Shown here: in pieces, positions 51,807-63,122 of the stretch
Layout of the letters: each line of letters begins with the position of its first letter
Position numbering within the stretch: position 1 is the first letter of the stretch
From: Cyclaneusma minus
Taxonomy: Eukaryota > Ascomycota > Leotiomycetes > Marthamycetales > Marthamycetaceae
Direction: 5' to 3'
Assembly: GCA_037179335.1 (NCBI GenBank)
Contig: JAKZHN010000029.1
Location: forward strand, 310,001 to 374,000
DNA length: 64,000 nt
Program-made: the position numbers and the translations under genes
The notes under the pieces: model-generated
What the model was told of the DNA's origin: nothing
What the model saw: the letters and a program-made list of their open reading frames with translations, nothing else
Databases searched by the model: none

Positions 51807-53852
51807 CTACAGCCGGCTTCCATCCCTGGTACTAAGAGCGCCGCTCATAACAGCCTCGTCTGCTGCCAATTCTCCGCTCTTCAACACCATCCTCCGCCCA
51901 CCCCTCGTCGTCCACCATGCCACGCAGATAGCAGCTCGTTCTACATCCATCTCTCCATTCTCAAGCACCTCCCATAATCTAGATCTGCACATCTCCGCCA
52001 TGCGTGCATCCTGAATAGACACCAAGAGCTGTGCCGTTATTGGAAGCCATTCTTCGAGAGAGCTCAGAGGGAGATATGGCAAGCCATCGATCAGCGTGAG
52101 CACTAGTGCCGCTTGCTCCGACACGGCTTCGCTGCTGCTCTGTTTCGCAATCTCGTCGGGCGTCACGGGTGGAATGATGGCGTTGGAGGCGTGCGTTGCA
52201 CGCTGATGGAGCAGCTCCACGAGCGTGTCTGCAAGAAGCGGATGGGAGGCTGATAGGGGGGATGGTGGACTTGTGATTTGTAGTAGAGTTTTGAAGGCGA
52301 AGCGGAACTGCCGGGTTGAGAGATTGCCTGGGAATGAGGCGAACAAGGCCTCGATATAAGATGGTAGGATCCGTGCTGTCATTTCTGCGTTTTGAGGCGC
52401 AGCCATCAAGGCTAGGACGGCACCGTGTGCTGCTTCGAATAGTTCTCGCATATTACTAGTATTTGGGTGTAGATATGGCGATGCAGCGGCGAAGACAAAG
52501 TGTTCGCCATCGACTGGACGGAGGAGCATGGTAAAATGCTCCACAGTGTTGAGATAGTACAGGTCAAGGATGCGGTCAAGAGGATGCACAGGGATATGGC
52601 CGGTATGAGGTGGCCGTAACTCTGTTAGAAAGCTTCGTGTTGCAGTGGGAAACTGGGAAAGGAGATCGATCGAAGCCAGCGATACGAAGATATAGGAGGA
52701 GAAGGCATTAGGTCCAAGACGTGAAGATATGAAATAAGTGTTGCGGAGACTGTGGAGACCCAGCTTTGCTATTGAAACAGCTCTTCCAGCAAGCTTTGGG
52801 TCAACTAGAGTCCGAGAAACCACGGAGTTCAGTATGACAACAGTCGCAAACATGGCGTTTTTTAGAACTTGCCATAAGAGAGGAAGTGCCTGCTGTTGCG
52901 ACTCGCTTGAGAAAGACCCAGCCTCTTCAGAAGCATCAATCGCTGACAATTTGGTTTGCCGCCACTGCGTCATCAGGGAAGCAGTAAATATTGTCAAGTC
53001 TCTGGTAAGAGGCTCTAATAAATCGGGGCATCTCAAATTGTTGATCGCATGAGCAGTCAGCCGTGATAGCGGTCCCATAGACGAAATCAAAGGCTTTGAG
53101 GATATCCTTCGGACGTTCAGGAAAGAAGGCGACTGTAGACTCCAGTCCAGCTTCCTATCCGCAGCTCGCTTCACATCGACGTCGATACCCCCTATAAACT
53201 GTCCTCCTTCGAAGCCGGCACCGCCGGTCATGGCTCGAAGCAGGACTGGGGCCAAAGAATCGTAGTCCAGACTGGCGCGAACGAAGTCGGAGAGCAGAGG
53301 GAAAGCATGATTCAGAGCGAGTACGACAGCTTCAGCTCCAAAGATCCCGTCTCTTGCGACATCTGCGAGGGCCAGATTCGATGCATTGACGATTGCACTC
53401 TCCAACGTGCTCCTTAGAGCCAGTGACAGACCTCGGCGGTCCTGCGACTCCATGCCTAGCAGGACACCGCAAATGACCAAGACGTGCTTCCATCGCGGCG
53501 ACTTTTCGTCAGCCCCTTTTACCACAGCTTTCGCCCACTCATCGCAGCCAATGCCACCTCGGTCTTGGGAGGGGAGGGTATGCGTGTCCTGTCTCTCTTG
53601 CTCATGTTTGAGCACGGTAATTGCGGCGGTATTGAAGATGCTGATGATGCGAAATGAGATCTCCAAGGCATCGCGCTGAGTCCAAACAGCCGGGGCCGTC
53701 AGCAGCTGCGATGCGAGGAGGGTGACATTCAGAGGATTCGAGAGGGTGGTGAGCAGCGAAGTAGTGGTGGAGAGAATACGGTTGGCCTGGTCCGGAGGTT
53801 GCGGAGCTTGGTAGGCTCGCAACACAGTAGCTAGGAGGCGATCGGCCGGCAT
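51807..53852 (-). CDS. PEX8: Peroxin 8, intraperoxisomal import organiser
   Basis: Single-exon 681-residue protein. Pex8 is a lumenal peroxin that links the docking and RING subcomplexes of the matrix-protein import machinery. The N-terminus MPADRLLATVLRAYQAP and the following SLLTTLSNPLNVTLLASQLL agree with my recollection of fungal Pex8. The protein is helical throughout and ends in Ser-Arg-Leu, a type 1 peroxisomal targeting signal, as known for Pex8. Internal segments such as LDLYYLNTVEHFTMLL look like alpha-solenoid helices. Divergent from the TMEM170-like gene across about 314 bp. Confidence 0.85.
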   Translation of the reverse strand: MPADRLLATVLRAYQAPQPPDQANRILSTTTSLLTTLSNPLNVTLLASQLLTAPAVWTQRDALEISFRIISIFNTAAITVLKHEQERQDTHTLPSQDRGGIGCDEWAKAVVKGADEKSPRWKHVLVICGVLLGMESQDRRGLSLALRSTLESAIVNASNLALADVARDGIFGAEAVVLALNHAFPLLSDFVRASLDYDSLAPVLLRAMTGGAGFEGGQFIGGIDVDVKRAADRKLDWSLQSPSFLNVRRISSKPLISSMGPLSRLTAHAINNLRCPDLLEPLTRDLTIFTASLMTQWRQTKLSAIDASEEAGSFSSESQQQALPLLWQVLKNAMFATVVILNSVVSRTLVDPKLAGRAVSIAKLGLHSLRNTYFISSRLGPNAFSSYIFVSLASIDLLSQFPTATRSFLTELRPPHTGHIPVHPLDRILDLYYLNTVEHFTMLLRPVDGEHFVFAAASPYLHPNTSNMRELFEAAHGAVLALMAAPQNAEMTARILPSYIEALFASFPGNLSTRQFRFAFKTLLQITSPPSPLSASHPLLADTLVELLHQRATHASNAIIPPVTPDEIAKQSSSEAVSEQAALVLTLIDGLPYLPLSSLEEWLPITAQLLVSIQDARMAEMCRSRLWEVLENGEMDVERAAICVAWWTTRGGRRMVLKSGELAADEAVMSGALSTRDGSRL

Positions 53853-54166
53853 GGTTTTATGGTGGACTCATCAAGTCCTGGTCCTGAAGGCGGGTTTTGG
53901 TCGAGGTTGACTTGCAGAGTTTGGCAGTCGTCCCATATCTGTTTGTGTCGTCGACGTCGTGCCAGTCGCATTAATTCTAGCCGAGGCAGATGATAACTAG
54001 GTATGCAGGGATAGCTCGAGGTCGAGGCCGATCATGTTGCTATTTCCGTCCGTGCGCCAAGAGAGATTGAATCCGCTACATATCTTAACGCGGGCCTGTC
54101 GCGCTCATCATTCTTAACCATCATCAATTCCTCCAACAACGGCCATCTCCTCCCAAACTACTCTAC
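53853..54166. promoter_or_regulatory. Divergent promoter of PEX8 and TMEM170-like gene
   Basis: About 314 bp between opposite start codons. No factor site assigned. Confidence 0.5.
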
Positions 54167-54757
54167 ATGTCTTCTTGGAATAGCGGCAGATATGTCCGTC
54201 AGGTACGTGTTCGCCAGAAGTCAACGCAATCGCATGTCACCCTGAGTTCTGCTGATCCGACAACATCAAACAGTACACGCTTAGCCAGCTCCGTCCCTCT
54301 CGATTACCAGACTCCGTCCTTTCCTGGCTTCTACTGGCCGTTCCCTGCTAATGTCGGCGTGCCCAAATACCTCTACTACTATGACGATATCTGGCGCTTC
54401 ACTCTGCTGTGGACCTTGATCATCTTCGCCGTGTTTCACGGTGCCGTTGCGCTCTTTGCCGTCGCCATGCAGCTCGGGAGGGGCCAGTCCTCTTGGAAGT
54501 ACGTCTGGATTATTCCGCTCTTTTACGCTCTCATCGCTGGTATAGAAGCCCTGATGGCAGGCAGCGTTGTGGGCTTGATGTGAGTGGCCAGACCATGCGT
54601 GCAGATGCCTTTTCTTGTATGCTGATGTTCATAAAGTCTCGGCGCCGTCTACACTGCTGGCTACTTCCATATGTCGACCTGGATCCCTTTGACTTGGTCC
54701 CTCATCAGTGTTCTGATCCTTATTCTATCGTCCTTCTCTATACAAGGCGGCCTTTGA
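54167..54757 (+). CDS. TMEM170-like integral membrane protein
   Basis: Exons 54167-54579 and 54637-54757 with a 57 bp intron (GTGAGT donor, ATAAAG acceptor), about 177 residues. Four hydrophobic segments are visible: FTLLWTLIIFAVFHGAVALF, VWIIPLFYALIAGIEALMA, GLILGAVYTAGYFHM and LTWSLISVLILILSSFSI. Layout and the small Gly/Ala residues fit the TMEM170 family, which in animals shapes ER and nuclear envelope. A GTACGT at 54203 could be the donor of an additional in-frame 108 bp intron ending TTACCAG, which would remove a Ser/Thr-rich stretch (VRVRQKSTQSHVTLSS) and leave 141 residues. The stop codon directly abuts that of the next gene. Confidence 0.7.
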
Positions 54758-55643
54758 TCACTCGGTGCGATCCGCGAGTTCAATTTTATCCACCTCCTCC
54801 GCCATGGGTACCTCAGCACCCTGAGTTGCCAGCGCAGCTTGCTGCGATGCCCCCACTTCTATCTTCTTGAGGATCCTCGCCGGATTTCCAGCGACGCAGT
54901 GAAAAGCTGGCACATCCTTCGTCACCACACTGCCTGCCCCTACCGTAACTCCCTGACCCAGAGTCACTCCCGGAAGGATGATGACATTCCCACCAAGCCA
55001 ACAGTCTTCGCCGATAGAGATCGGCTTGCCCAGTTCTGGGCCCTGGGTGCCGTTGCGCAGGAAAGGATCCAGAGGGTGGGTGCCGCTGTAAAAGGAGCAG
55101 TTAGGGCCCACGAGTGTGCGGGCACCGATGCTGATCTCACAAGTGTCGATGAACGTGCTGTTGACGTTGATGTAGACGTTCTTGCCGAATCTTCGGGAAG
55201 TCAGTTGGGTAGGAAAGCGGATACATTGGAGTGAGCTTGCTCTTACTTGAGCTTGCCATAATCAACTCTGATGGGACTCTCAACCCATGGGTCGTCATCG
55301 AAGAGAGCATCGTCTTCCTCTTGGGTGGGAGCGAGAGGCGGCAGGGGAGTTTTATCGTTGATGATGCTGGAGATACAATCAACGAGGAGTTCGATGACGC
55401 CCTATGCACCAAACATAGGCCTACTTCGAAGTACTTTCCGTCTTCTGGATGGAAAAGGCCGGGCACGACTTACTCTCGGAACATAGCCACGGCCTGTCGT
55501 CGGGAAACATCAGTGGCAGCATTGAAGCGTTTCCAAGCCTCTCTGCACCGAGTCCGTTCAGCTATCAAACGTGGGGTAAATGCGTAGTACAGCTCGCCCC
55601 GGGCCATGCGAGCTTCATTCTCGCCATCGTCCACGCCTTGCAT
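54758..55643 (-). CDS. Maltose/galactoside O-acetyltransferase-like hexapeptide acetyltransferase
   Basis: Exons 55643-55474, 55366-55247 and 55190-54758 with introns of 107 and 56 bp (GTAAGT and GTAAGA donors); 240 residues. It belongs to the LacA/NodL/Maa group that transfers acetyl from acetyl-CoA to sugar hydroxyls. The N-terminal Maa domain is seen (GELYYAFTPRLIAERTRCRE). The left-handed beta-helix has IDTCEISIGARTLVGPNCSF, the catalytic-His segment YSGTHPLDPFLRNG, IGEDCWLGGNVIILPGVTLG and VGAGSVVTKDVPAFHCVAGN-PAR. Start chosen at MQGVDDGENEARMARGELYY, because the upstream codons are in frame and charged as in relatives. Sugar substrate unknown. Confidence 0.88.
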
Positions 55644-57190
55644 GATTGATATCCGTCAGGGAAAAAAAATCGGCTTGAAGTATACAGATAAAGTATTCTG
55701 GTAGTCTGCTTGGAGCAGGACCAATGTGCTGATTTCGTGGCACCTCGTGTTATCGAGCCAGCGGGCACATGTACGTTAGTCAGCAGCAGCTACTTGAGCA
55801 TGTCGAAGGCATGTCTGCTGGGCGAGCTTCAAGGGAACGAACGTGTTTGAGCATTGAGAGCAAATAGAAAATGCTCCAACATCCTGGTACCTCAAAAGGC
55901 AAACGTGCATTAGAAGCTCTTCTACTCTAGTCTCTCTACTTTACAGAGATTTGGTTTATGCGTATTATTTGTGACTACCACCCGCCACTATCAGTGTGGA
56001 GCAACTTGAAGTTCTCACTCCAGCAACGAAAGCGTTTCAACTTCGCCACAGAGAGCACGAGTCCGAGCTGAGATGATGGCCATCTGACCCCACGACCCCA
56101 AGACTTCCATATCTTAGGTATATTTTGTTATTGCAATTAGCCGAACTCGAGATCCAGATGATCCCTCAAGCGCCCAGAAGCAGCGGTCTGTCAAGCGCGC
56201 CACAACGGCCACGATTAGCAGGCCCGGCGCTTCTGGACGAACAACGCCAGCGGCTCTGGCCAGCCATCGAGGCTCGACTCGCTATGTCCCACTCCCACCA
56301 CAGCATCAATGCTTCAATCACCGTCTAGACGCCGTGTCGCAAATAATCATCAACTGAGGCTTTTCGCCGCCCGCCTGGGCCCGGATGTCGACCTGCTACA
56401 AATCCTACGATGCAACCCTCCTGCGTTTCTAGAGTCTACATGCTGCCGTTACAAGTCTTTTCGAGCGCTTCTGGACCGGGATGTCGATGTGCAACAGATG
56501 GGGCGACCATTACATGTTCAAGGTTTCGAAAGAATTCATAATTTTGGTCAGGACACCGTTGCATCATCGCCGTGTTTGACTGAGAGCCCTCGTAGCTGCC
56601 CGTAAGGTATTCCACTTTATAAAACGTAGGGACACAAGAAGTCAGAACTGCCATATTCCGTAAGATCGCATCTACATTTCTACAGACACATTGAAGGACA
56701 GGACTTGTCAAGAATTACTAGTAATTTGGGTAGAATACTATCAGGCGGGGTTGCCTAAAATCACGCGGATGATGGTGGGGTCATGTTGTAAAGTACTCTG
56801 ATTGACACTTCGCTGCCGACTACCTATGCCATCTATGAAGTGTCTAGAAAAGCAGTAGCCGCGTATGCCTCCCAGAGTGTCAGGCCATTCCGTCTCGGTA
56901 TATGCACTCTAAAGCAAAGGTCCTCTGGAAACGCCTGTAGTTCAAACGCCTAGGGGGCTATGCCGCCACTTCTGAGCTCCTCCATGCGAAAGAAATCACC
57001 ACTGTTGTGTGAAGTATATCGCGGGTATCTTCCCGCCGCCAATGATTCCCCATGACCATTCCATGTACAGACGAACCGGAATAAACGCCCGAACCCAATC
57101 GTAATGCTTCATTGCTTCGTTGTTTCGCTGTTTCGTGCATAGTATAACGCCAGATTATGTGTCGATCATTGAGTGCCAGGATGCATCAGC
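55644..57190. other. Intergenic region without a recognised gene
   Basis: Several short open frames (for example 56125-56328 and 56309-56605) lack motifs and splice support. No repeat termini are seen. It probably contains the promoter of the acetyltransferase and the 3' flank of the RING-PHD gene. Confidence 0.45.
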
Positions 57191-59052
57191 TCATGAGCTC
57201 TTGCCAGTCTGGATGGCTTTTACCATCTTGCCCACCTCGATGGCAGCCATATCCTCGAATTTGCTAAGATTGCTCTCATCCATGGGATCATCGATCGTAT
57301 CATACAAATGATGGCTCACTGATCGATTAATCTGCGCATACTGGTCTTTCGTGATGACACTCTTGTAGCATTTCCAGTGTGGTTCAAGGGCTTTTTTGAC
57401 AATTGTCGAGATCCGTTCTTTGGCCTTTATGGACATAGACGAACGAGAAGGCGATGTATCAGTCGATCGTGACTTCGGGAGGCTGTTGTGCTGGGGTTTG
57501 CGTTGAGGTTGAGGATGGCGACGTTCAGGTGCTGCGTTGGTCGGACCGGCGTTTGCGGGGCTATTTGCTCTCAGAGAAGAAGACCGATTTGGGGAGTACT
57601 GGGGGGAGTATTGAGTGGAGAAGTCTTGACGGTAAGCGGTGCTCGAAGATGCAGACAGCGGGGAACTAGATGCCTGCTTTGCAGGTGGCGGTGGAGTCAT
57701 CGATAAGGCTCGAGGAGTCGTGTAGTTTGAGGAGGATGCCGGAGAGTCACGGGATGACATCTCGGCAGATGGGCTTGCAGCCGATGGACTGGCAGCAGAG
57801 GTAGCACCGCTATCGGTCGTCCTGCCCGTCTCAACTTCTTGGAGAAGAGCTGACAAGAATGATGGCGGTGCATCGCTGGTTCGGGGCATGGGGCGGGGCT
57901 GGCGAGAAGGGCCTGCAATGGGCGAGATAGCGGGCGGGTGGTCTGTGGCGCCATCTGAAGATGCTTCGCCTTTGTCTTCCGGTCTTGGGATATGCCTGCG
58001 GGGTGCTGGGCGCTTGCGCTTTCGTTCAGGTTCTCCAGCCGGTCGTTCCACGGGAGAAGCAGTCGACGACTTTGATCTTTTGCGTTTGCGTGAGCCAGAA
58101 GCAATTTCCGTCGCTTTGTCAAAGTGCCTCCACGCGTCTGTCTCCTCTCGAGTCTCAGGCGGTGGAGGTGGAGGGGTCGGAGCTTGGGGACGCTGCCGTC
58201 TTCTGGGACGCAGGCGGTCCTGGAAATCTTGACGGGCACCTCGTCTTGAAGCCTGATCCACCTGTTGGGCCCAAGTCGAATTGTTTCGTAGCTGGATGGC
58301 TTGATAGTCGCGAAACTGTCGCATGAGAGGGTCATTGCTTGGGTTCTCCACGTCAAAAGCTGTATCGTTGTAAATTTGACCGCCGATTTGGCTCCAAGGA
58401 CTCATCCAATGATCTGCTCTGCCGGAGCCGAATTGACGTTGTACCTGTCGAGTTCGGGCGACAGTAAAGCCATTTGCGTTCTGGATTCGCCATGTGGAAG
58501 ACTGCGAAGACGTCGCAGCTGGCACATTCGCAGCTGGCACAAAAGGAGCGCACTCCATGCAGTGCCACGAGGTAATTGGAACACGCTCAAGTCCAACGCA
58601 GTAGGTGTGGTATGGCGCATCGCATGTATTGCAAAGCATGAGCTGATCTTCGCTGTCGGCGGATCCGCAGATGGGGCAAGGCAAGTCCTCCACCTCGATG
58701 GTTGGCAGGATCCAAGCTGGGTCAAACTCGATAACCTGCTTCTTGTCTTGAACTTCATATTGCGAAAGGACTTGGCCTGCAGAGTGTCAGCTTGTGTGCG
58801 AGGAGAGTTCGAGGGCTGAAGCACAAACATACCTCCGACTTTGTCGAGAACGTTCACCTTGTGGAAGACGGTCCGACAAATGGGACACGAATTCGTCTTC
58901 TGGGTCCATTCGCGCAAGCACTCGTCGTGCAGATAATGGCCACAGGTGGGGAGCAGTGCGATGGGGAGCTGGGCCTCGACTTCCTCGGGCGCGGCGGGGG
59001 CGACCGAGGGTGTCAAGGCATCCAGACACACGGTGCACTGGTCGGGCTCCAT
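57191..59052 (-). CDS. RING and PHD finger protein (PHRF1-like)
   Basis: Exons 59052-58833 and 58776-57191 with a 56 bp intron (GTATGT donor, CTGCAG acceptor); 601 residues. The RING-H2 finger is at the N-terminus (CTVCLDALT..CGHYLHDECLREW..CPICRTVF, residues 6-62). The PHD finger is at about 105-150 (CPICGSADSEDQLMLCNTCD, then YHTYCVGLERVP, then WHCMEC). All expected Cys/His ligands are visible. The rest is disordered, with basic (RKRKRSKSS, RKRKRPAPRR) and Ser/Pro-rich tracts. A C-terminal helical segment (KERISTIVKKALEPHWKCYK to about 600) resembles the Set2-Rpb1-interacting type region of PHRF1 homologues. A chromatin- or Pol II-linked ubiquitin ligase is inferred. Confidence 0.85.
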
Positions 59053-59894
59053 GGCGGTATATCAAAGGGATTGTGCGACGGGGAGCATGAATGCAGGAAG
59101 GAGCATTTGATAGAGGGAGGAGAAAGGTCGAAGCGCGGCTCGAGCTGACGACGATAATTCTGGGCGTCGGGTTGAGGGCCTGGAGTTATTTGATCGTTGC
59201 AGATTGCGCGAAGGCGACATGGGTTGCGTGGTAAGTAGTGGGAGTTTAAGAGTTGAGGATGCGGCGGACTACTGAGAGCTCGAGCCACCCGCGGCCTCTC
59301 ACTTGATCCGAAGCCGAGCAGCCAATCACCAGGGGCCCAGCTCAGGTCAGGTGGCGCGAACCAATGAAGCGCTCAAGCGCCTGGAGGCTATCAGCTTTCC
59401 CGTCTGTACAATCGGCGCCTTCTTTGAATCTGCTATTACTCGACGTGTGTCTGCGCGCTATGTGGTCGCCTCGAGGACTGTGACTCAACGTGGTGCCTAG
59501 AAGAACAGCTAGCCCATGTTCACCATATTCAGGACCGGAGTCGTCTTACCTCGCTCTCCATGATGACATCTGCCAGACGCCTATTAATATCCTCGCATGC
59601 CTTCTACTAGACGTGTTCTGAAGAACCGGTCCATTATATCGAACAAAGCTTCCTTGCGACACGTGTATCTTCCACTTCAGATCGTATGCTTTGCACCATG
59701 TATCATCACATAATTGTATCGTCCCGAAGCCGGCAGAGCCACGGCGAGCAGTTTGGTTTGGACTGTTTTCATTCATGGACCTATCGCAGGTCGATCGACC
59801 CGATGTATCGTGATCATGCCGTGAGCCCTGTCAAAAACCCATGCTCCAGCAAATGAACCATCCGCAGCACCCCCATCGATCGTGCAGAACCCCT
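59053..59894. other. Intergenic region between RPL43 and the RING-PHD gene
   Basis: Promoter of the RING-PHD gene and 3' flank of RPL43. Open frames on both strands here are unsupported. Confidence 0.4.
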
Positions 59895-60454
59895 CTAAAC
59901 CTCGGCAATTTCCCTCAGACGGCGGAGCGTTGATCGCATGGCAGCGGCGGCAGGAGTTCTGTATAGGGAGGGTCAAAGGTCAGCCAAAGAGTCTCTGCCA
60001 TGGGGAGAGGGCACTCCGCGAGTCGATGCGGATTGTTGTCAACATACGAGACAGTGTATGCTCCACCAGCGACGGTCTTCTTGCACGACTTGCAGTTCCA
60101 GATGCCGACGGAGTGGCGCTTGACCGTGGTCTTGCCGCAGAAGGTGCAGGTGTACTTGGCGTGTTGGGTGATTTCCATCTTCTTCACCTGCTTTCGCAGG
60201 GAAGCACCGTACCTGTCCAATAATCAGCCACTGCTTCTCGTTCACTCCCAAAACACGCCTCCCAGACGGCGCAAAAGAAAGATGGCGTTGCAGGCTCCGC
60301 GTGGCTCAATTCGAATCAATTGGCGCTCCCTCGTCCCTCGCCCAGCGCAATCCCCAGTTGCGCCAGCCACACGCCCGTCTCCAGCAAAGAAAAGAATGGC
60401 ATACCTCGTTCCGTACTTGCCGGTAACGCCGACCTTCTTGGTTCTCTTCGTCAT
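59895..60454 (-). CDS. RPL43: 60S ribosomal protein eL43 (L37Ae)
   Basis: Three exons, 60454-60405, 60212-60048 and 59958-59895, with introns of 192 and 89 bp (GTATGC/GGACAG and GTATGT/ATACAG); 92 residues, the exact family length. The sequence starts MTKRTKKVGVTGKYGTRYGA, carries the zinc-binding pairs CTFCGK and CKSCKK, and continues KRHSVGIWNC and TVAGGAYTVS. It ends STLRRLREIAEV. The long first intron close to the start codon is usual for fungal ribosomal protein genes and may aid expression. Confidence 0.95.
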
Positions 60455-60958
60455 CTTGGCGGTGGTTGCTGTGATGGACGATGCGGGATGGTTGTTTTCT
60501 GATGCAGCGTCCTGATAGAGGGTGGTTGCTTTGCCGAGTTGTAGGGCTGCGTAGGGCACGCAATTCATGCTTGAAAGTCAGCAAAATTTGGCGGCGACGG
60601 CCTGATGCGGGGCTCGCATAAGGCAGAAACTTTCTTGGTCACATGACCGATAAGGCTCTCCTCTTGGCGTCAAATCTCACGCCAGCTCGTCAGCACCCAG
60701 ACGGCCATTCCTGTTTTGAGCTGCTCCCCAAGAGATCCATCGTAAGACGTTCTCGTGTGTTCCATATATCATTGCTTCTTGTATCCTAGTAGCCTAACAG
60801 CAACTGCTTTGAATTCAATCGGACTGTTTTTGTCCCTCTATCTATTGTCTGCATGTAAAGCCGCGGCCATCTCTCCTCAAATATCCCCCAACATCCACCT
60901 GGACGCCAGAACCGGATATCTGCACTTTAGCGATACACAGGGTGATATTCCTGCAGCT
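60455..60958. promoter_or_regulatory. Divergent promoter of RPL43 and the SCCPDH-like gene
   Basis: 504 bp between start codons, with a GC-poor centre and a GTCACATGACC site near 60639-60649. The latter is an imperfect palindrome and could be a bHLH-type site, but this is not assigned. Confidence 0.5.
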
Positions 60959-62547
60959 ATGGCGGCTCGACAATATGACCTGGTTCTCTTTGGGGCAACT
61001 GGCTACACGGGGAGACTGACTGCCGAACACATTACAAAGCGTCTCCCTACTGACCTCAAATGGGCTGTTGCTGGACGATCCATGAAGAAGTTGCAGGCAA
61101 TTGTTGAGGACTGCAAGGCACTCAACCCGGACAGAATACCTCCTGGTAGGGGCAGTTTAATATTCCGATTCGCTCCACTCATCCATGATGTCCCTATGTT
61201 CTCCCCGTCTCACTTCTCCCTATTCCGACTCCCCCTATTATGCCATATCAAAAGTCCCAGGGAATCCGATTATTTCATATCTCATATAGCACGTGATTGA
61301 CTATCAGCTGATACTCGAATAGCCATCGAGATCAGTGGCCTCAATGGCTCCGATCTCAGCTCGCTTGCTCAAAAGACTCGCCTTATGATCGCAACGGTTG
61401 GTCCCTATTCTCTGTACGGAGAACCATGTTTCAAGGCATGTGCTGCAAACGGAACTCATTACCTCGATGTCACGGGCGAAGTCCCTTTCGTCGCCAACAT
61501 GATCCGCAAGTACGAGAACACGGCCAAAGCCTCTGGGTCTATCATGATCCCTCAAATCGGCCTTGAATCAGCTCCAGCCGATCTCATGACCTTCGCCCTC
61601 GTGTCCTACATCCATGAAAAGTATGGCTTGAAGACGAAAGACGTGACCTTGAGTCTGCACCAGCTGAACGCTACCCCGTCGGGTGGAACTAGTAGCACGA
61701 TCTTGACCATGATGGATGTATTCTCTCTCAAAGAGTTAGCTTATGCACATATCCCTTATCAGCTGTCTCCTATCCCCGGTCCTCCACCAGAGGCATCGAC
61801 GCCTCTTCCTACCATCACCAAGCTCCTCGGAATCATCACTATCCCTGGACTCGGCCTAATGACGTCGTCCGTTTCAGCGGTCCCGGATCGTCCCATTGTG
61901 CACAGATCATGGGGTCTTTACGGAGGGAGTGCATTCTACGGGCCGAGATTCACCTTTCACGAGTTCATGAAGACACGAAACTACTTCACTGGTATTGTGG
62001 TGCATTTGGGGTTGTCATTATTGGGGATTCTGATGACCATCAGTGTGTTGCGATGGATTGCAAGATGGTTCATATATGCACCTGGAGAGGGGCCGGACAA
62101 GGAGCAGGCAAGGAGGGAGAGAATCGAGTACAGGGCTATTGGCATTGCAGATGAAGGGGAGCCAGCGCTAAATGAGATCGAAGTTGGGAAAGGAAAGAAA
62201 CGAGTCTTTGCGAAGGCTCAATACCAAGGCGGGATGTACTCCTGTAAGTGGAACTGTATTGCTAACGACTTCAATGGCCCTGGATTACTTGAGCTGTTCC
62301 CAACTACTCGTATTCTCACTAAGAGAGCGGATCTGAGTTTACTTGATACTGATTGTCATATTTCACATTAGTCACTGCCACCTTCCTCGCCAATGCCGCT
62401 ATGTGTATTCTTTACGACGACAAGTCCGACTCCCTTGCTCAACGACTCGGCGGTGGAATTCTGACACCCGCCTGTCTGGGCCAGAAATTCATCGACAGAT
62501 TAGGTGACGACGGTTTCAAGGTGGAGCTTGTGGAGTTGCAAGATTAA
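60959..62547 (+). CDS. Saccharopine dehydrogenase-like oxidoreductase (SCCPDH family)
   Basis: Exons 60959-61145, 61323-62243 and 62372-62547 with introns of 177 and 128 bp; 427 residues, the usual SCCPDH length. The N-terminal Rossmann motif is clear (YDLVLFGATGYTGRLTAEHI), followed by WAVAGRSMKKLQ, ATVGPYSLYGEPCFKACAAN and GTHYLDVTGEVPFV. These are diagnostic of the SCCPDH/YNR_trans-saccharopine-like family rather than of true lysine-pathway saccharopine dehydrogenase. A hydrophobic segment at about 335-355 (IVVHLGLSLLGILMTISVLR) suggests membrane or lipid-droplet attachment. The substrate is unknown for the family. Confidence 0.87.
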
Positions 62548-63122
62548 AACAGGTTTACGACGTACTGGCAATTGAATAACCCATCTGAGGGATAGGTATC
62601 GTTCGAAGGGATTTAGAGGTAATTTGGGAGGCGGCTTGTGAGGGGGGTGCTGAGCCGATGGAATTAGTAGAGGCGAATGACTTGATCATAAAGGGGATCG
62701 ATCCATCTACTGTCAACAGAAGCCAAGCCCTTCCATGTCAAAAATGTAATATTTGGCCGGACACTGACAGAGATCATCGAAAGGCTTCATGACAGTCAAG
62801 TACATGAGTTTTGACATCGGTAATAGTATTCCCAATCACTTGGAACACCCCCAGTCACTTGGAATATCAATACCCCCAGTTACGTAGAATACCCCCAATC
62901 TGAATCACTTGGAATACTTCCAGTTATTTGAATATTCCCGACTACTTGGAGTACTCCCAGTCACTTGAAAGTTGAAATTTTTTCAGTCACTTTGAATGTT
63001 CCTGATCACTCGGGATAAGGAATCTGTTTGGGCTTGCCATCCATCGATAAACCCCTACCTAAATCTCACAATATACACGAGCGTTCGATGTTCATTGCCC
63101 TGGCGTTGAGCTGCTCCCTTCT
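62548..63122. other. Convergent 3' region with AATAC/TTGGAATA repeat array
   Basis: Between about 62822 and 63012 units such as CCCAGTCACTTGGAATATC, CCCAGTTACGTAGAATACCC and CCAGTTATTTGAATATTCCC recur about nine times. They resemble the interior units of family A, without recognisable terminal inverted repeats. It is probably a decayed element. Confidence 0.6.
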
